From NCBI GenBank assembly GCA_024642205.1, contig JAHEBQ010000033.1, positions 1 through 64,000 of the forward strand: a stretch of 64,000 bases of DNA, written 5' to 3'. The translations under genes and the position numbers were made by a program. The notes under the pieces are model-generated. The model had not been told where the DNA came from, made no database searches, and saw nothing but the letters and a program-made list of their open reading frames with translations. This document shows positions 28,782 through 38,672 of this stretch, in pieces. Source of the stretch: Planctomycetaceae bacterium. GTDB taxonomy: Bacteria > Planctomycetota > Planctomycetia > Pirellulales > Pirellulaceae. Within the stretch, counting starts at the first letter, position 1. Each line of letters begins with the position of its first letter.

Positions 28782-30455
28782 ATGAGCAAACAATACATTT
28801 TTCAAATGGTCGACATGACCAAGAAACACGGTACCAAAACCGTCCTCAATAACATCTGGCTGTCGTTCTATCCCGGTGCGAAAATTGGAGTTCTCGGACG
28901 AAACGGATCCGGAAAAAGCACGCTGTTGCGGATCATGGCTGGCATCGACAAGGACTTTGATGGTGAAGCCCGTTTGACAGATGGATTTACCGTTGGCTAC
29001 CTTTCCCAGGAACCTCGGCTGGACCCCGAAAAAAACGTTTGGGAAAACGTGCAGGATTCGGTCGCACCACGTCGCCGGTTACTTGAGCGATACAACGAGC
29101 TAAGCGCCAAATGCGGGGAGCCGCTCGATGACGCGGCGATGCAGAAAGTGTACGACGAGATGGCTCGCGTCCAGGATCAAATCGACGCTTCCAACACCTG
29201 GTCGCTTGACCATGAAATTGAAGTGGCATTCGATGTCATGAATCTTCCGCCGAAAGACGCAGATGTGACAACCCTTTCGGGCGGCGAGAAACGCCGGGTT
29301 GCGTTGTGCAAACTGCTACTGGAAAAACCCGACCTGCTGCTGCTGGATGAACCAACCAACCACCTCGATGCCGACTCTGTCAATTGGCTTGAAAGAACGT
29401 TGAGTGACTACCCCGGTACGATTGTCGCGGTTACCCACGACCGGTACTTCCTTGACAATGTTGCCGGCTGGATCCTTGAACTTGATCGTGGTCAGGGACA
29501 CCCCTTCGAAGGTAACTATTCTTCCTGGTTGGAGCAAAAACAGGCGCGGTTGAAAGTCGAAGAGAAACAGAATGAAGCGCGTATCAAGGCGCTTAAACGG
29601 GAAGCCGAATGGATCAAGATGTCTCCCAAAGCGCGGCAATCAAAGAGTAAAGCCAGGATCAGTTCGTACGAACAGATGCTCAACGAGGATCAACGCGATC
29701 GGGAAGAGGATCTGGAGATTCAGATTCCTTCCGGGCCTCACCTCGGCGATGTCGTGATCGAGGCGGAAAACCTGGGTAAAGCATTTGGCGACAAAATCCT
29801 GATGGAAGATGTCACGTTTCGGCTGCCTCCCGGTGGCATCGTGGGAATCATCGGCCCCAATGGCGCCGGCAAGACGACGTTGTTTCGTATGATCACCGGC
29901 CAGGAACAGCCCGACTCCGGCACGTTAAAAGTGGGTGAAACGGTTGAACTGGGGTATGTCGATCAATCTCGCGACAGTCTCAATGACGAGCTCTCCGTTT
30001 ACAAGGAAATTTCGGAGGGTCACGATACACTGGAAATTGGCAAACGAAAAGTCAATGCGCGGGCTTATGTGAATCGGTTCAACTTCCGTGGCCCCGACCA
30101 GGAAAAGAAAGTCGGTGTGCTGTCCGGTGGAGAACGAAACCGGGTTCACCTGGCAAAGTTGCTGCGACGTGGTTCCAACGTGCTGCTCCTGGACGAACCG
30201 ACCAATGACCTCGACGTCGACACGCTCCGGGCGCTCGAAGAAGCGATCGAGAACTATGCCGGATGTGTCGTTGTGACCAGCCACGATCGTTGGTTCCTCG
30301 ACCGGATCGCGACTCATATCCTGGCGTTCGAAGGCGATGGCTATGTTCACTGGTGCGAAGGCAACTACCAAACCTACGAACAACAGCGTCGCGAACGATT
30401 GGGTCTCAAAGACGATGAACCAAGACGGTTCCGATACAAAAAACTGATTTCATGA
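28782..30455 (+). CDS. ettA: Energy-dependent translational throttle protein EttA (ABC-F)
   Basis: Ribosome-associated ABC-F ATPase that gates the first peptide-bond step according to ATP level. The 557-residue product has two ABC domains in tandem: Walker [10 protein letters not shown] and GPNGAGKTT, signatures LSGGEKRR and LSGGERNR, and [14 protein letters not shown] and [14 protein letters not shown]. The linker between them is rich in Lys and Arg (about 245-315) as in EttA. There is no membrane domain. Length is close to E. coli EttA. It lies 94 bases after guaA on the same strand. Confidence 0.94.
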   Translation: MSKQYIFQMVDMTKKHGTKTVLNNIWLSFYPGAKIGVLGRNGSGKSTLLRIMAGIDKDFDGEARLTDGFTVGYLSQEPRLDPEKNVWENVQDSVAPRRRLLERYNELSAKCGEPLDDAAMQKVYDEMARVQDQIDASNTWSLDHEIEVAFDVMNLPPKDADVTTLSGGEKRRVALCKLLLEKPDLLLLDEPTNHLDADSVNWLERTLSDYPGTIVAVTHDRYFLDNVAGWILELDRGQGHPFEGNYSSWLEQKQARLKVEEKQNEARIKALKREAEWIKMSPKARQSKSKARISSYEQMLNEDQRDREEDLEIQIPSGPHLGDVVIEAENLGKAFGDKILMEDVTFRLPPGGIVGIIGPNGAGKTTLFRMITGQEQPDSGTLKVGETVELGYVDQSRDSLNDELSVYKEISEGHDTLEIGKRKVNARAYVNRFNFRGPDQEKKVGVLSGGERNRVHLAKLLRRGSNVLLLDEPTNDLDVDTLRALEEAIENYAGCVVVTSHDRWFLDRIATHILAFEGDGYVHWCEGNYQTYEQQRRERLGLKDDEPRRFRYKKLIS

Positions 30456-30633
30456 TGTAGCCCCGACGAGGCAACATTCGCTTTGTCGAAACCCCGGGAA
30501 CCCTTTGACAATAGCGACGGGGTTTGCACTCGGTAGCGGGACGTATTCCCGGAGCCAAACGATCAGCAACGCCGGGAATCAAAGTACTCGGTGACCATTT
30601 TAACAATTACCCATTCAATGATCAGGAGCAGGC

Positions 30634-30786
30634 ATGACTATTCTTCGTAGCGGCACAACCAAGAAATATTCTGACAACTGGAGCGCCGCATTTGGCGAAA
30701 AACCCAAGAAAGCCAAGGCGACCCCCAGTGGCAAGAGCAAGTCCAGGTCCAGCGGGAAGACCACAAAAAAGCCAAAGAAGAAATAG
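30634..30786 (+). CDS. Short lysine-rich basic protein, unknown function
   Basis: A 50-codon gene with ATCAGGAG as ribosome site. The product starts MTILRSGTTKKYSDNW with a SAAFGEK step, then becomes a Lys/Ser/Pro tail ending TTKKPKKK. The first 25 residues look structured; the rest looks like a nucleic-acid-binding tail. I believe similar short proteins occur across planctomycetes, but I cannot verify that here. Its stop is two bases before the TTG start of the PAS-GGDEF gene, so the two are probably co-translated. Confidence 0.72.
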   Translation: MTILRSGTTKKYSDNWSAAFGEKPKKAKATPSGKSKSRSSGKTTKKPKKK

Positions 30787-30788
30787 TC

Positions 30789-31649
30789 TTGGACTCATCC
30801 GATAACGGGATCCGACTTCAACTTTTCCAATCGCTGATGGATCGTTCAGCAGAAGGAATCCTGTTTGTCGACCCGGAAAACAGGATTCGTTACTGGAATC
30901 GTGCCGCCGAAGTTCTTTTCGAGTTGGGTGCCGAAGAATTCTCGTCAAATGACGCGGTCCGGTGTTGCGCGCTGCCGACACCGGATGAACTTGGTTTTCT
31001 TCGTTCTGGCGGAGCGAAGAAAATCCTGGGTTCAGTGAAAAACGAGCGTCGAGCCAGTGCTGCAGGCTATTTGGACCGCGTGATTGAGTCAATTGAGATT
31101 GACGGTCAGCCTTGGTTGATGGTGCGACTCAAGAGTCCTCTTTTGCGAATCCCGACTGAATCTGAGTTGTATCAGCAGGCGCGCACCGATCATTTGAGCA
31201 GCCTGATGAATCGCCGCGCGTTTCAGATCATTCTCGAAGAAAACCTCCATCGGCAACTTGCCCTCGCCATTATCGACGTTGATTTTTTCAAGCATATCAA
31301 CGATCGGCATGGTCATGAAGCAGGTGATCGGGCGATTCAATGGTTGGCCGATCGGCTCCGGGAGAGTTTCCCGGATGCCGTGTGTATTGCCCGCTTGGGA
31401 GGAGACGAATTTGGTGTTGTGCTTGACGTGTCGGACCGTGACAGGATTGAAAGTCGATTCAAGGAGTTGTGCGAAAGCGTCCGCACCGATCCGACTTCCT
31501 CGAAGCCAGCCGGGATATCGATCAGCATCGGTGTCGCGATCGCCAGCTCTCCAGGCGTTTCCGCTCGAGAGTTATTGAGCAAATCTGATCGCGCCATGTA
31601 CCAATCAAAAAACGAAGGGCGGAATCGCTCGACGTCCGTCGATGTCTAG
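30789..31649 (+). CDS. PAS-GGDEF diguanylate cyclase
   Basis: Cytosolic signalling protein of 286 residues. An N-terminal PAS domain (about 10-115; AEGILFVDPENRIRYWNRAA) precedes a GGDEF domain with DVDFFKHIND (163-172) and the intact catalytic GGDEF at 204-208, so it should make c-di-GMP from two GTP. The inhibitory RxxD site expected five residues before GGDEF is not present. It lacks a membrane segment. The start is a TTG two bases after the small basic gene's stop; the next in-frame ATG would remove the first PAS helix. The PAS ligand is unknown. Confidence 0.88.
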   Translation: MDSSDNGIRLQLFQSLMDRSAEGILFVDPENRIRYWNRAAEVLFELGAEEFSSNDAVRCCALPTPDELGFLRSGGAKKILGSVKNERRASAAGYLDRVIESIEIDGQPWLMVRLKSPLLRIPTESELYQQARTDHLSSLMNRRAFQIILEENLHRQLALAIIDVDFFKHINDRHGHEAGDRAIQWLADRLRESFPDAVCIARLGGDEFGVVLDVSDRDRIESRFKELCESVRTDPTSSKPAGISISIGVAIASSPGVSARELLSKSDRAMYQSKNEGRNRSTSVDV

Positions 31650-31770
31650 TTTTAAAAAGGCGTCAGCTCGATTCGCGCCGAGTACCGCTTCGCTGGTCGC
31701 GTCGGCAGGCGTGACAATCGTGTCGCGTTTTGATCCTGTTCGGGAACCGATCGTCCGTTGCCGTCACAGA

Positions 31771-31807
31771 AAAAGCCCGTTATTCGGATTCCGAACAACG
31801 GGCTTTT
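31771..31807. terminator. Bidirectional intrinsic terminator
   Basis: Arms AAAAGCCCGTT (31771-31781) and AACGGGCTTTT (31797-31807) are perfect complements, and the loop continues pairing as TTCGGA with TCCGAA. Flanking A and T runs let it work on both strands: it would end the tRNA-Ser transcript (minus) and the PAS-GGDEF transcript (plus). Confidence 0.85.
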
Positions 31808-31813
31808 CACCAG

Positions 31814-31902
31814 CGGAAGAGACAGGATTCGAACCTGCGGAACAGTTTGACCCGTTCACCTAATTAGCAATCAGGCGCTTTCGACCACTCAGCCACTCTT
31901 CC
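31814..31902 (-). tRNA. tRNA-Ser (anticodon GCU)
   Basis: An 89-base class II tRNA. The seven-pair acceptor stem is GGAAGAG with CTCTTCC and a G discriminator, as in serine tRNAs. The anticodon loop TTGCTAA gives GCU (complement of 31866-31868), reading AGC and AGU. The variable arm is long and the T loop GGTTCGAATCC is canonical. CCA is not encoded. A strong terminator lies directly downstream. Confidence 0.95.
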
Positions 31903-32148
31903 CATAAATATGTTTTTGGTCCACGTGGGAACCAGACCAACCAAGTTTGATAGATTCTCCGAAACAGAACGGTTTCTTTCAAGACGTTTGACGCGGGATT
32001 TTGGAAAAGGGTTCGCTTTTTGTTGAGAAAGAATCGATAATCGGAATTTTGCCGTCCCGCCGCCGTCAGGTGGCGAGCCATCTGCGTCTTGGGAGCAACC
32101 CCCCTCGCCTGTCCGGTTCCAACCGATTCGATTTTTCGAACCTCGGGA

Positions 32149-32646
32149 TCAGGTATCCGCCAGCATCAACTGCCAGGCTCCAACATCGATCCAACGGTTG
32201 AATTTCCAACCAACTTGGGAGTGTTCGCCAACCTTCTTGAATCCCATCTGCTCGTGGAGGCGGATACTCGCTGGGTTCGGCAACGAGATCAGGCCCATCA
32301 CGGACCTGAAATTGCGGCGTCGAAGTTCGTCAAATAAAGCCGCGTACAATTCTGTCCCGATCCCTTTCCCTTGCCGGTCACGGTCAACATAGACAGCACT
32401 TTCCGCCGTAAATCGGTACGCGACACGCGTCCTCCAGGGGCCCGCGTACGCGTACCCCGCCACGACGCCATCGGATGATTCCCAGACTAACCACGGAAAT
32501 TTCCTGTCGATAAGTGCCTCGATCCTCGAAACGTACTCCGATGCGTCGACGACTTCCTCTTCGAACGTGATGATTGTATCGGTAATGTAATAATTGTAGA
32601 TTTCCGCGATTCTCGCGGCATCGTGAATGGTTACCGGACGAATCAT
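32149..32646 (-). CDS. GNAT acetyltransferase, phosphinothricin-acetyltransferase type
   Basis: Cytosolic acetyl-CoA-dependent N-acetyltransferase of 165 residues. It begins MIRPVTIHDAARIAEIYNYYI and has FTAESAVYVDRDRQGKGIG, where RQGKGIG is the pyrophosphate-binding motif, then GLISLPNPASIRLHEQMGFKK with the VGWKFNRWIDV ending typical of the Pat/Bar and MddA (YncA) group. Those enzymes acetylate phosphinothricin, methionine sulfone or sulfoximine. Its ATG overlaps the stop of the S46 peptidase upstream (TAATG), so the two are translationally coupled. Confidence 0.88.
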   Translation of the reverse strand: MIRPVTIHDAARIAEIYNYYITDTIITFEEEVVDASEYVSRIEALIDRKFPWLVWESSDGVVAGYAYAGPWRTRVAYRFTAESAVYVDRDRQGKGIGTELYAALFDELRRRNFRSVMGLISLPNPASIRLHEQMGFKKVGEHSQVGWKFNRWIDVGAWQLMLADT

Positions 32647-34727
32647 TATTGTCCAAGTTGATCGGCGAGGGCTTCGGCATCATAAATATACCGAATTGCA
32701 TCACGGATCGCATTTGAGTGAACACTCACCGAGCGCGCTTGTCGATCGCTGTACAGGTAATCCGCTGTCAGCGATTGAATGTTACCGTCAAAAATCAACC
32801 CGACCAGTTCCATGTTCTTGTTCAACACGGGACTCCCCGAATTACCTCCGATGATATCTGCCGTACAAACGAAGTCAAAAGGCGTCTTGGGATTGATTTT
32901 TTGTTCCTCTCGCGCCTTGTGCCAGCTAGCCGGTAATTCGAAGTACTCTTGGCCTTCGTGTGCTTGTTCATGTTTGAATGCACCTTCGATATCCGTCATG
33001 GCCGGGATTTGTTTCCCTTTTTCCGTGTAGCCGACGACCGGCCCAAAAGCCAGGCGCAAACTAAACGTCGCGTCGGGATAGGTCGATGTTCCCTCCGTGG
33101 CAAATTTTGCTTCGGCGATTTGAGCGTAGGCTTGTCTTTCAATCTCGGCCAGCTCGTCAGTGACCAGCAGTTCGGCGCGAACCTCCGAATCGACGAGGCG
33201 GGCCAATTGAATCATTGGATCGTCGGATTCATCGACAGCGGTCAACCCGCCCCCAGCCAGTGATTTTCGGAATTCTGGATCTTCAAGCCTGGTTCCGCTG
33301 ATCAATTCCTCGGCGCGATCAACCGGGTTTTTGCCGGCCAGAATCTGCTTACACAGGTCATCGTCTCCGCCCCGTTGTTCGACCATTCGGGCAATTACGT
33401 CCGCGAGGATGGCCTGTTCCAGATCTTTGTAGATCGGAGCGGTTGAGAAAAGCTGTTGTTCAAGGGAGGCTCGATTTGCGTCCTGGTAGGCCGGTAGTCG
33501 CTCGGCGGACGGTTTCTTGTCTTCTTCGGCCATTTGAACCAGCTGCTGTGCGATGTTAAACAACTCCTCATTGAGGTTCACACCTTTTCCCTGTTGCTCG
33601 GCTCGACGTTTTTGAACATCGGCGATTTTCTGCCAGGCACCAGCATATTTTCGGAGATTGGGGTCGGCCTTGATTTTGCTCAAAAGGTCCGCTTCCGCTT
33701 GCTCTTTGGCGGCCATCACGGCTGGGTCCTGCAGTCCTTGCAGCATACCAACTCGGGCTTTACGTGCATTTTGAAAACCGAACAGGCCATCGTGAGCTCG
33801 ACGTGCAGCTTCCTTGCCCTGCAATGCAAACTGTTGCAGCAGGATTTCCCTGCGACGGATAAAATCCAGAATGTAGGGCAGGCGAACATCGCGCTGAAAT
33901 TTGAGGGCATCGACGGTAAAAATACGACTGGTTGCGCCTGGGTTCCCTGCGACAAAAACCAGCTCGTTTTCGGCGGGCCCGTTCTCCGACCATTTCAAGA
34001 AGTGCTCGATCTTTGCTGGTTTGTCATTCTCGTAAACACGAAAGATACAGGCATCAAGGCAATACCGCGGGTATTCAAAATTGTCGGCATCACCACCAAA
34101 AAAAGCTGCGTTGGCCTCGGGCGACCAAACCAATCGTACGTCGGTATATTTCTTGTATTGATAGAGATGGTAGCGTCCACCACCATACAGCGTTACGACA
34201 TTGGAACGAAGTCCCGACTCGTCGCTGGCCTTTTTTTCAATGTTGGCGATCGCGGCTCGGCGGGCCTTGGCCGCATCGGCGGCAGAAAGACCTTCATCGA
34301 CCGAAGCGTTGACCTCCGCCGTCACGTCCTTGATGTTGATCAACTGGTTAAGCTCCAGGTCGGGGGCCTTTAATTCCTGGTCCAGGCTCCTGGCCAGGAA
34401 TCCATCGTTGTAATAATCGTTGTTTTCGTTTGACAACTTGAATAAGGTGTCTGAACCGACATGGTGATTGGTCAGCACCAGACCGTTGCTGGAAATGAAT
34501 GAAGCAGAGCCTCCGACGTTAAATCGAACGCATGATTTCATTACATGATCCGACCACTCGGGTGTCGGAGTGAATCCATGTTTTTCCTGGAGGTGTTTGA
34601 TCGGCAGGTCGTTAAACAACCACATCCCTTCATCGGCATCGGCTCGGATCGCAGAAAACGCACCAATCAAAAGGGACAGGCCAAAAAACAGCCTTGTCAG
34701 GGAAACGCTAATCCGGGAATTTTTCAT
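32646..34727 (-). CDS. S46 family dipeptidyl peptidase, DPP7-like
   Basis: Exported serine dipeptidyl peptidase of 693 residues. The signal peptide (MKNSRISVSLTRLFFGLSLLIG...) precedes the catalytic His in LTNHHVG (about residues 88-89), the Asp region in GGDADNFEYPRY and Ser630 in GNSGSPVLN. In this family the residue 18 positions after the serine sets substrate choice: Gly in DPP7 (hydrophobic P1) and Arg in DPP11 (Asp or Glu P1). Here it is Gly648 (FDGN), so hydrophobic P1 is predicted. A helical domain with ASLEQQLF lies between. It would act in the periplasm to trim peptides into dipeptides. GNAT is coupled downstream. Confidence 0.9.
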   Translation of the reverse strand: MKNSRISVSLTRLFFGLSLLIGAFSAIRADADEGMWLFNDLPIKHLQEKHGFTPTPEWSDHVMKSCVRFNVGGSASFISSNGLVLTNHHVGSDTLFKLSNENNDYYNDGFLARSLDQELKAPDLELNQLINIKDVTAEVNASVDEGLSAADAAKARRAAIANIEKKASDESGLRSNVVTLYGGGRYHLYQYKKYTDVRLVWSPEANAAFFGGDADNFEYPRYCLDACIFRVYENDKPAKIEHFLKWSENGPAENELVFVAGNPGATSRIFTVDALKFQRDVRLPYILDFIRRREILLQQFALQGKEAARRAHDGLFGFQNARKARVGMLQGLQDPAVMAAKEQAEADLLSKIKADPNLRKYAGAWQKIADVQKRRAEQQGKGVNLNEELFNIAQQLVQMAEEDKKPSAERLPAYQDANRASLEQQLFSTAPIYKDLEQAILADVIARMVEQRGGDDDLCKQILAGKNPVDRAEELISGTRLEDPEFRKSLAGGGLTAVDESDDPMIQLARLVDSEVRAELLVTDELAEIERQAYAQIAEAKFATEGTSTYPDATFSLRLAFGPVVGYTEKGKQIPAMTDIEGAFKHEQAHEGQEYFELPASWHKAREEQKINPKTPFDFVCTADIIGGNSGSPVLNKNMELVGLIFDGNIQSLTADYLYSDRQARSVSVHSNAIRDAIRYIYDAEALADQLGQ

Positions 34728-35085
34728 GCTTTGGTCCTCAGCGATAATTTTGACTTGATTGAACAGAGTTTATCGAGGGGATTGTTCGGTCGCAAGATAA
34801 TGAGTACAGGATGGTTGCTGTCGATCCGGGCCGAACCGATTGGTCTTCGATCCGGCATGCTCGGAATCGAAGGTACACTTCCCTTTGGCAAGCCATGTTC
34901 CATCGATCTTCAAATCTCCAGCATGTGGCCAATCGGCGTGTCGAAGCGCATTCTCTCGCCAATGGAGAGCAAGGAACACAAATTGACTCACGATTTTCCG
35001 AATCCTGCCCGGCCTTTCCCGAAATCGCAAACAAGCGCACGGGTTGGCCAATGATCACATTCCGGAACGACGATGGGACCGCGAC
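34728..35085. other. Intergenic stretch, nothing recognised
   Basis: Gap of 358 bases between the transketolase end and the S46 peptidase start. It should contain the S46 promoter. No repeats, RNA genes or supported small genes were seen. Confidence 0.5.
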
Positions 35086-37131
35086 TTACAGTTCGTTGAC
35101 TTTGGCCACGATTCCGGCGGCCGTAATTCCGAAATGCTCGTAGAGAACTTCCGAGGGAGCCGATGCGCCGAATCCCGTCATCCCGATGAATTGACCGGTC
35201 GTTCCGAGGTATCGTTCCCAACCCATCTTGATTCCAGCTTCAACCGCGACCCGTTTGGTCACCGCGGCGGGTAAAACTGATTCCCGGTACTCGGCGGATT
35301 GTTCATCGAACAATTCCCAGCAAGGCATACTGACCACCCGCGTCTTGACGCCTTCGGTGTTCAGTTGGTGTGCCGCTCGGAGACAGTCGTGAAGCTCACT
35401 GCCGGTCCCCATCAGAATGACCTCGGGAGTTCCGTCGGTGTCGAGAATGACATAGCCACCTTTAAGCGTACCGTCAGCGCTGGTGTATCTGGTTCGGTCA
35501 AGGGTCGGCAGATCCTGTCGGCTGAGAACAAGAACGGTGGGCCGATGTCGCTCCGAAAGTGCTGCCTGGTAACATTTGGAAACTTCGTTGGCATCGGCCG
35601 GTCGCATGACCAATACGTTCGGAATCGCCCGGCAAGCCATCAAATGCTCGACTGGCTGGTGAGTCGGACCGTCTTCACCAAGTCCGATTGAATCGTGGGT
35701 CATGATGTACAGCACGGGCTGGTGCATGATGCAACTCAAGCGGAGCGCTGGTCGGAGGTAGTCGGTAAACACAAAAAACGTGGCGACGTAGGGTCGAATT
35801 CTGCTTAACGACATGCCGTTTCCGATCGCCGCCATGACGTGTTCGCGGATCCCGAAATGGAAGTTTTTCCCACGATAATATTTGGCGCTGAAATGACCGG
35901 CGTCGGGGGCGTCGTTGTTCGATTTATTGGATCCGGCCAGGTCCGCTGACCCACCAATGAAGTTCGGGATTGCTGCCGCCACCGCGTTTAAAACTTTTCC
36001 CGACGAAACGCGGGTCGCCATTCCTTTTTCGTCGGCATCAAATGTAGGTAGCGAGGCCTCCCAGCCATCAGGAAGCACCCCTGCAAAAATTGCGTCCAGT
36101 TCGCGGGCTTCGACAGGATACTCGGCACAATACGCTGCAAATTGGTTTGACCAATCCTCATATGCACTTGCTCCGCGTTTCCCGAGCTTGTTTTGAAAGT
36201 GCTCAAGGACTTCTTGGGGAACGGCAAATTTTTCGCGCGACCAGCCGTAGTTTTCTTTGGCAAGCCGGATTTCCGCATCGCCCAGCGGAGAGCCGTGGGC
36301 GGCCGAGGTGTCTTGCTTGTTCGGAGCGCCAAAACCAATAATACTTTTGACGATGATCAACGTCGGTTTATCATCTGAATCCAGAAATCTCTCATAGGCT
36401 GCGTCGAGACTTGCCAAATCATTGGCGTCGGTGACCGTGATGACCTGCCAACCCAGGCTTTCAAATCGTTCCGCCACATTTTCGCTGAACGCGAGCTCGG
36501 TCCGGCCTTCGATCGTGATCTGGTTGTCGTCGTATATCCAGCAGAGGTTCGAAAGCTCAAGATGGCCGGCAAGCGACGCCGCTTCGCAGCCGATGCCTTC
36601 CATGATGTCACCATCGCTGCAAATCGCGTAGGTGTTGTAGCCAAACAACTTGAATGACGTTCGATCGTATGTCGCCGCCAACCACTTGCTGGCGATCGCC
36701 ATTCCAACGCTATTTCCCAGGCCTTGGCCCAGTGGACCTGTCGTTGTCTCGATCCCGGCAGCGTATCCATATTCTGGATGACCCGCACACGGACTGTGAA
36801 GTTGCCGAAAGTTGCGGATATCATCCAGCGAAATTGAGGCTTCATCGCAGCCGTCCTGACCCGCATCCGATTTCGCGACGCCGGCCAGGTGAAGCAACGA
36901 ATAAAGCAGCATGGACGCATGACCGCAAGACAGCACAAACCGGTCTCGTGCGACCCAGTTCGGATTCGCGGGATCGTAGTTGAGGTGGTTCGCCCACAAG
37001 GTGTATGCCACTGGCGCTAGCGCCATCGGCGTTCCCGGGTGGCCACTGTTGGCTTGTTGAACCGCGTCCATCGACAACGTCCGGATGGTGTTGATGGTGG
37101 TTTGCTGAATGTCAATTGCAGACGTTGTCAT
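35086..37131 (-). CDS. tkt: Transketolase
   Basis: Thiamine-diphosphate enzyme of the pentose phosphate pathway, 681 residues, cytosolic. The N-terminal domain has NSGHPGTPMALAP and the GDG motif in CSDGDIMEGIGCEAASLAGH with the later DDNQITIEG. The pyrimidine domain has STFFVFTDYLRPALRLS-like strands and the THDSIGLGEDGPTHQPVEH stretch that contacts substrate. The C-terminal domain follows. The ATG at 37131 begins MTTSAIDIQQ; the open frame runs to 37224 without similarity. It is monocistronic as far as I can see. Confidence 0.94.
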   Translation of the reverse strand: MTTSAIDIQQTTINTIRTLSMDAVQQANSGHPGTPMALAPVAYTLWANHLNYDPANPNWVARDRFVLSCGHASMLLYSLLHLAGVAKSDAGQDGCDEASISLDDIRNFRQLHSPCAGHPEYGYAAGIETTTGPLGQGLGNSVGMAIASKWLAATYDRTSFKLFGYNTYAICSDGDIMEGIGCEAASLAGHLELSNLCWIYDDNQITIEGRTELAFSENVAERFESLGWQVITVTDANDLASLDAAYERFLDSDDKPTLIIVKSIIGFGAPNKQDTSAAHGSPLGDAEIRLAKENYGWSREKFAVPQEVLEHFQNKLGKRGASAYEDWSNQFAAYCAEYPVEARELDAIFAGVLPDGWEASLPTFDADEKGMATRVSSGKVLNAVAAAIPNFIGGSADLAGSNKSNNDAPDAGHFSAKYYRGKNFHFGIREHVMAAIGNGMSLSRIRPYVATFFVFTDYLRPALRLSCIMHQPVLYIMTHDSIGLGEDGPTHQPVEHLMACRAIPNVLVMRPADANEVSKCYQAALSERHRPTVLVLSRQDLPTLDRTRYTSADGTLKGGYVILDTDGTPEVILMGTGSELHDCLRAAHQLNTEGVKTRVVSMPCWELFDEQSAEYRESVLPAAVTKRVAVEAGIKMGWERYLGTTGQFIGMTGFGASAPSEVLYEHFGITAAGIVAKVNEL

Positions 37132-37508
37132 TTGTGGACCTTTGACCATCGAATGGTTAAGTAAAAAAGCATACCCGGTGGGACGAATGGGCAGGCTTTT
37201 GTGGGTTAATGGGTTGGAACGCAATATCCGATCGTCATTTGCAAGAAAACGTCGATGGATGCGATAGAATCAAGGTTTCTGGCCTTCCAGGGGAAAATTC
37301 AGGATTTCCAGGAAACGATCAATTGTTCGAGATTATCAATGGTTTTACTTGGCGGTCAATTGTGGATCGACGATTTGCCGCAGGTTTGCATTCTCAATGG
37401 ATCCCAACGGGGTGTCCTGTCAAGAGTCCATGGGCACCGATCGGTTTTGACCATTTTCACTGACTGGGTTATCATGTTCTGAGGACTGAATTCAACTGGA
37501 GGAAGTAA
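37132..37508. other. Intergenic stretch, nothing recognised
   Basis: Gap of 377 bases between the divergent tkt and terpene-cyclase-fold genes. It must hold both promoters. I found no repeats, RNA genes or supported small genes. Confidence 0.5.
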
Positions 37509-38672
37509 ATGGCTGATGCCGTGGAACAGAAATTCCGTGACGTTGATTTTGATGAAGCGATTCGGCAAGGAGTGTGCACCTCCGGATTCAGTCTGGATCG
37601 CCGTGCGTTTACCCGCCTGGCCGCGGCCGGAATCGGCGCAGCTGCGCTCGGGAAACTCGGATTGAGCGCGTCGCCAGCCTGGGCCCGGGATCGGAAAAAC
37701 TCGCCCAATGAAAAATCCCCTGCTGAACTTGTAACGGCACCCGCCAGAAAAGCGATTGATAAAGGTCTTGAGTTCCTGCTTCGCAACCAGGTCAAATCAG
37801 GTCGAAACCGAGGGGCTTTCGGCAACAGCGGCATTTCTGCGGGCGTCGCGACCGCGTCGCTGGGCGGATTGGCGCTGATGTGTGGCGGCCATGCGCCGGG
37901 ACAGGGTAGATTTGGAAAATCGATCGACCTGTGTACCGAGTTCGTTTTGAGCAATGTCCGGGAAACAGGCTACATTGCGACTCGCGATGGTGGCGCCCGA
38001 GAAAATATGTACGGACACGGGTTCAGTATGTTGTTTCTTTCGCAGGCGTATGGCATGACGCGGAAACGCGAAATCGGTGATAAACTTCGCAAAGCCGTCA
38101 AATTGACTTGCCAATGTCAAAACGACCAAGGCGGCTGGCGTTATCAGCCCACCAAGAGTGACGCAGATCTCTCGATTACCGTTTGTCAAATCATGGGTCT
38201 GCGTGGGGCGCGCGACGCGGGTGTCGACGTTTCGGATGAAGTTCGAAAAAAATGTATCGAATACGTACAGAACAGCCAGAATTCGGACGGCAGTTTCCGA
38301 TACACCATGCAAGGCGGACACACGACGTTTGCCATGACCGCGGCGGGAGTCACGTCGCTGTATAGTGCAGGTATCTATGAAGGCCAGCAGGTTGAAAAGG
38401 CAATCGAGTATTTGATGAAGTTTAAACCCAATGGGGCCCAACAGGGTGGCGGGCATTACTTTTACTCGAACTATTATGCCGTTCAAGCGATGTGGCACGC
38501 CGGTGGTAAATACTGGGACGAATGGTATCCCCTGATTCGTGACCAGTTGATCAAGAACCAGGACGCGGAAGGATCGTGGCGTTCCAGCGAAGCGGGCGCA
38601 GAATTCGGTGCAGCGATGGCTTGCATCATTCTGCAAATGCCATTTAATTACGTCCCTGTATTCTCGCCCTAG
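37509..38672 (+). CDS. Tat-exported prenyltransferase/squalene-cyclase-repeat protein
   Basis: A 387-residue protein with the (alpha/alpha) barrel repeats of terpene cyclases and complement-type proteins. A 30-residue leader precedes the twin-arginine-like SLDRRAFTRL (Arg31-Arg32), a hydrophobic region and an ASPAWA-type cleavage site near residue 59, suggesting folded export. Repeats carry QW-like motifs: QNDQGGWRYQ, QNSDGSFRYT and QDAEGSWRSS. The DxDD catalytic motif of squalene-hopene cyclase is absent, so it is unlikely to be a cyclase and may bind or hydrolyse another ligand. Many planctomycetes have such proteins with unknown role. The leader ahead of the arginines is unusually long. 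Confidence 0.8.
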   Translation: MADAVEQKFRDVDFDEAIRQGVCTSGFSLDRRAFTRLAAAGIGAAALGKLGLSASPAWARDRKNSPNEKSPAELVTAPARKAIDKGLEFLLRNQVKSGRNRGAFGNSGISAGVATASLGGLALMCGGHAPGQGRFGKSIDLCTEFVLSNVRETGYIATRDGGARENMYGHGFSMLFLSQAYGMTRKREIGDKLRKAVKLTCQCQNDQGGWRYQPTKSDADLSITVCQIMGLRGARDAGVDVSDEVRKKCIEYVQNSQNSDGSFRYTMQGGHTTFAMTAAGVTSLYSAGIYEGQQVEKAIEYLMKFKPNGAQQGGGHYFYSNYYAVQAMWHAGGKYWDEWYPLIRDQLIKNQDAEGSWRSSEAGAEFGAAMACIILQMPFNYVPVFSP

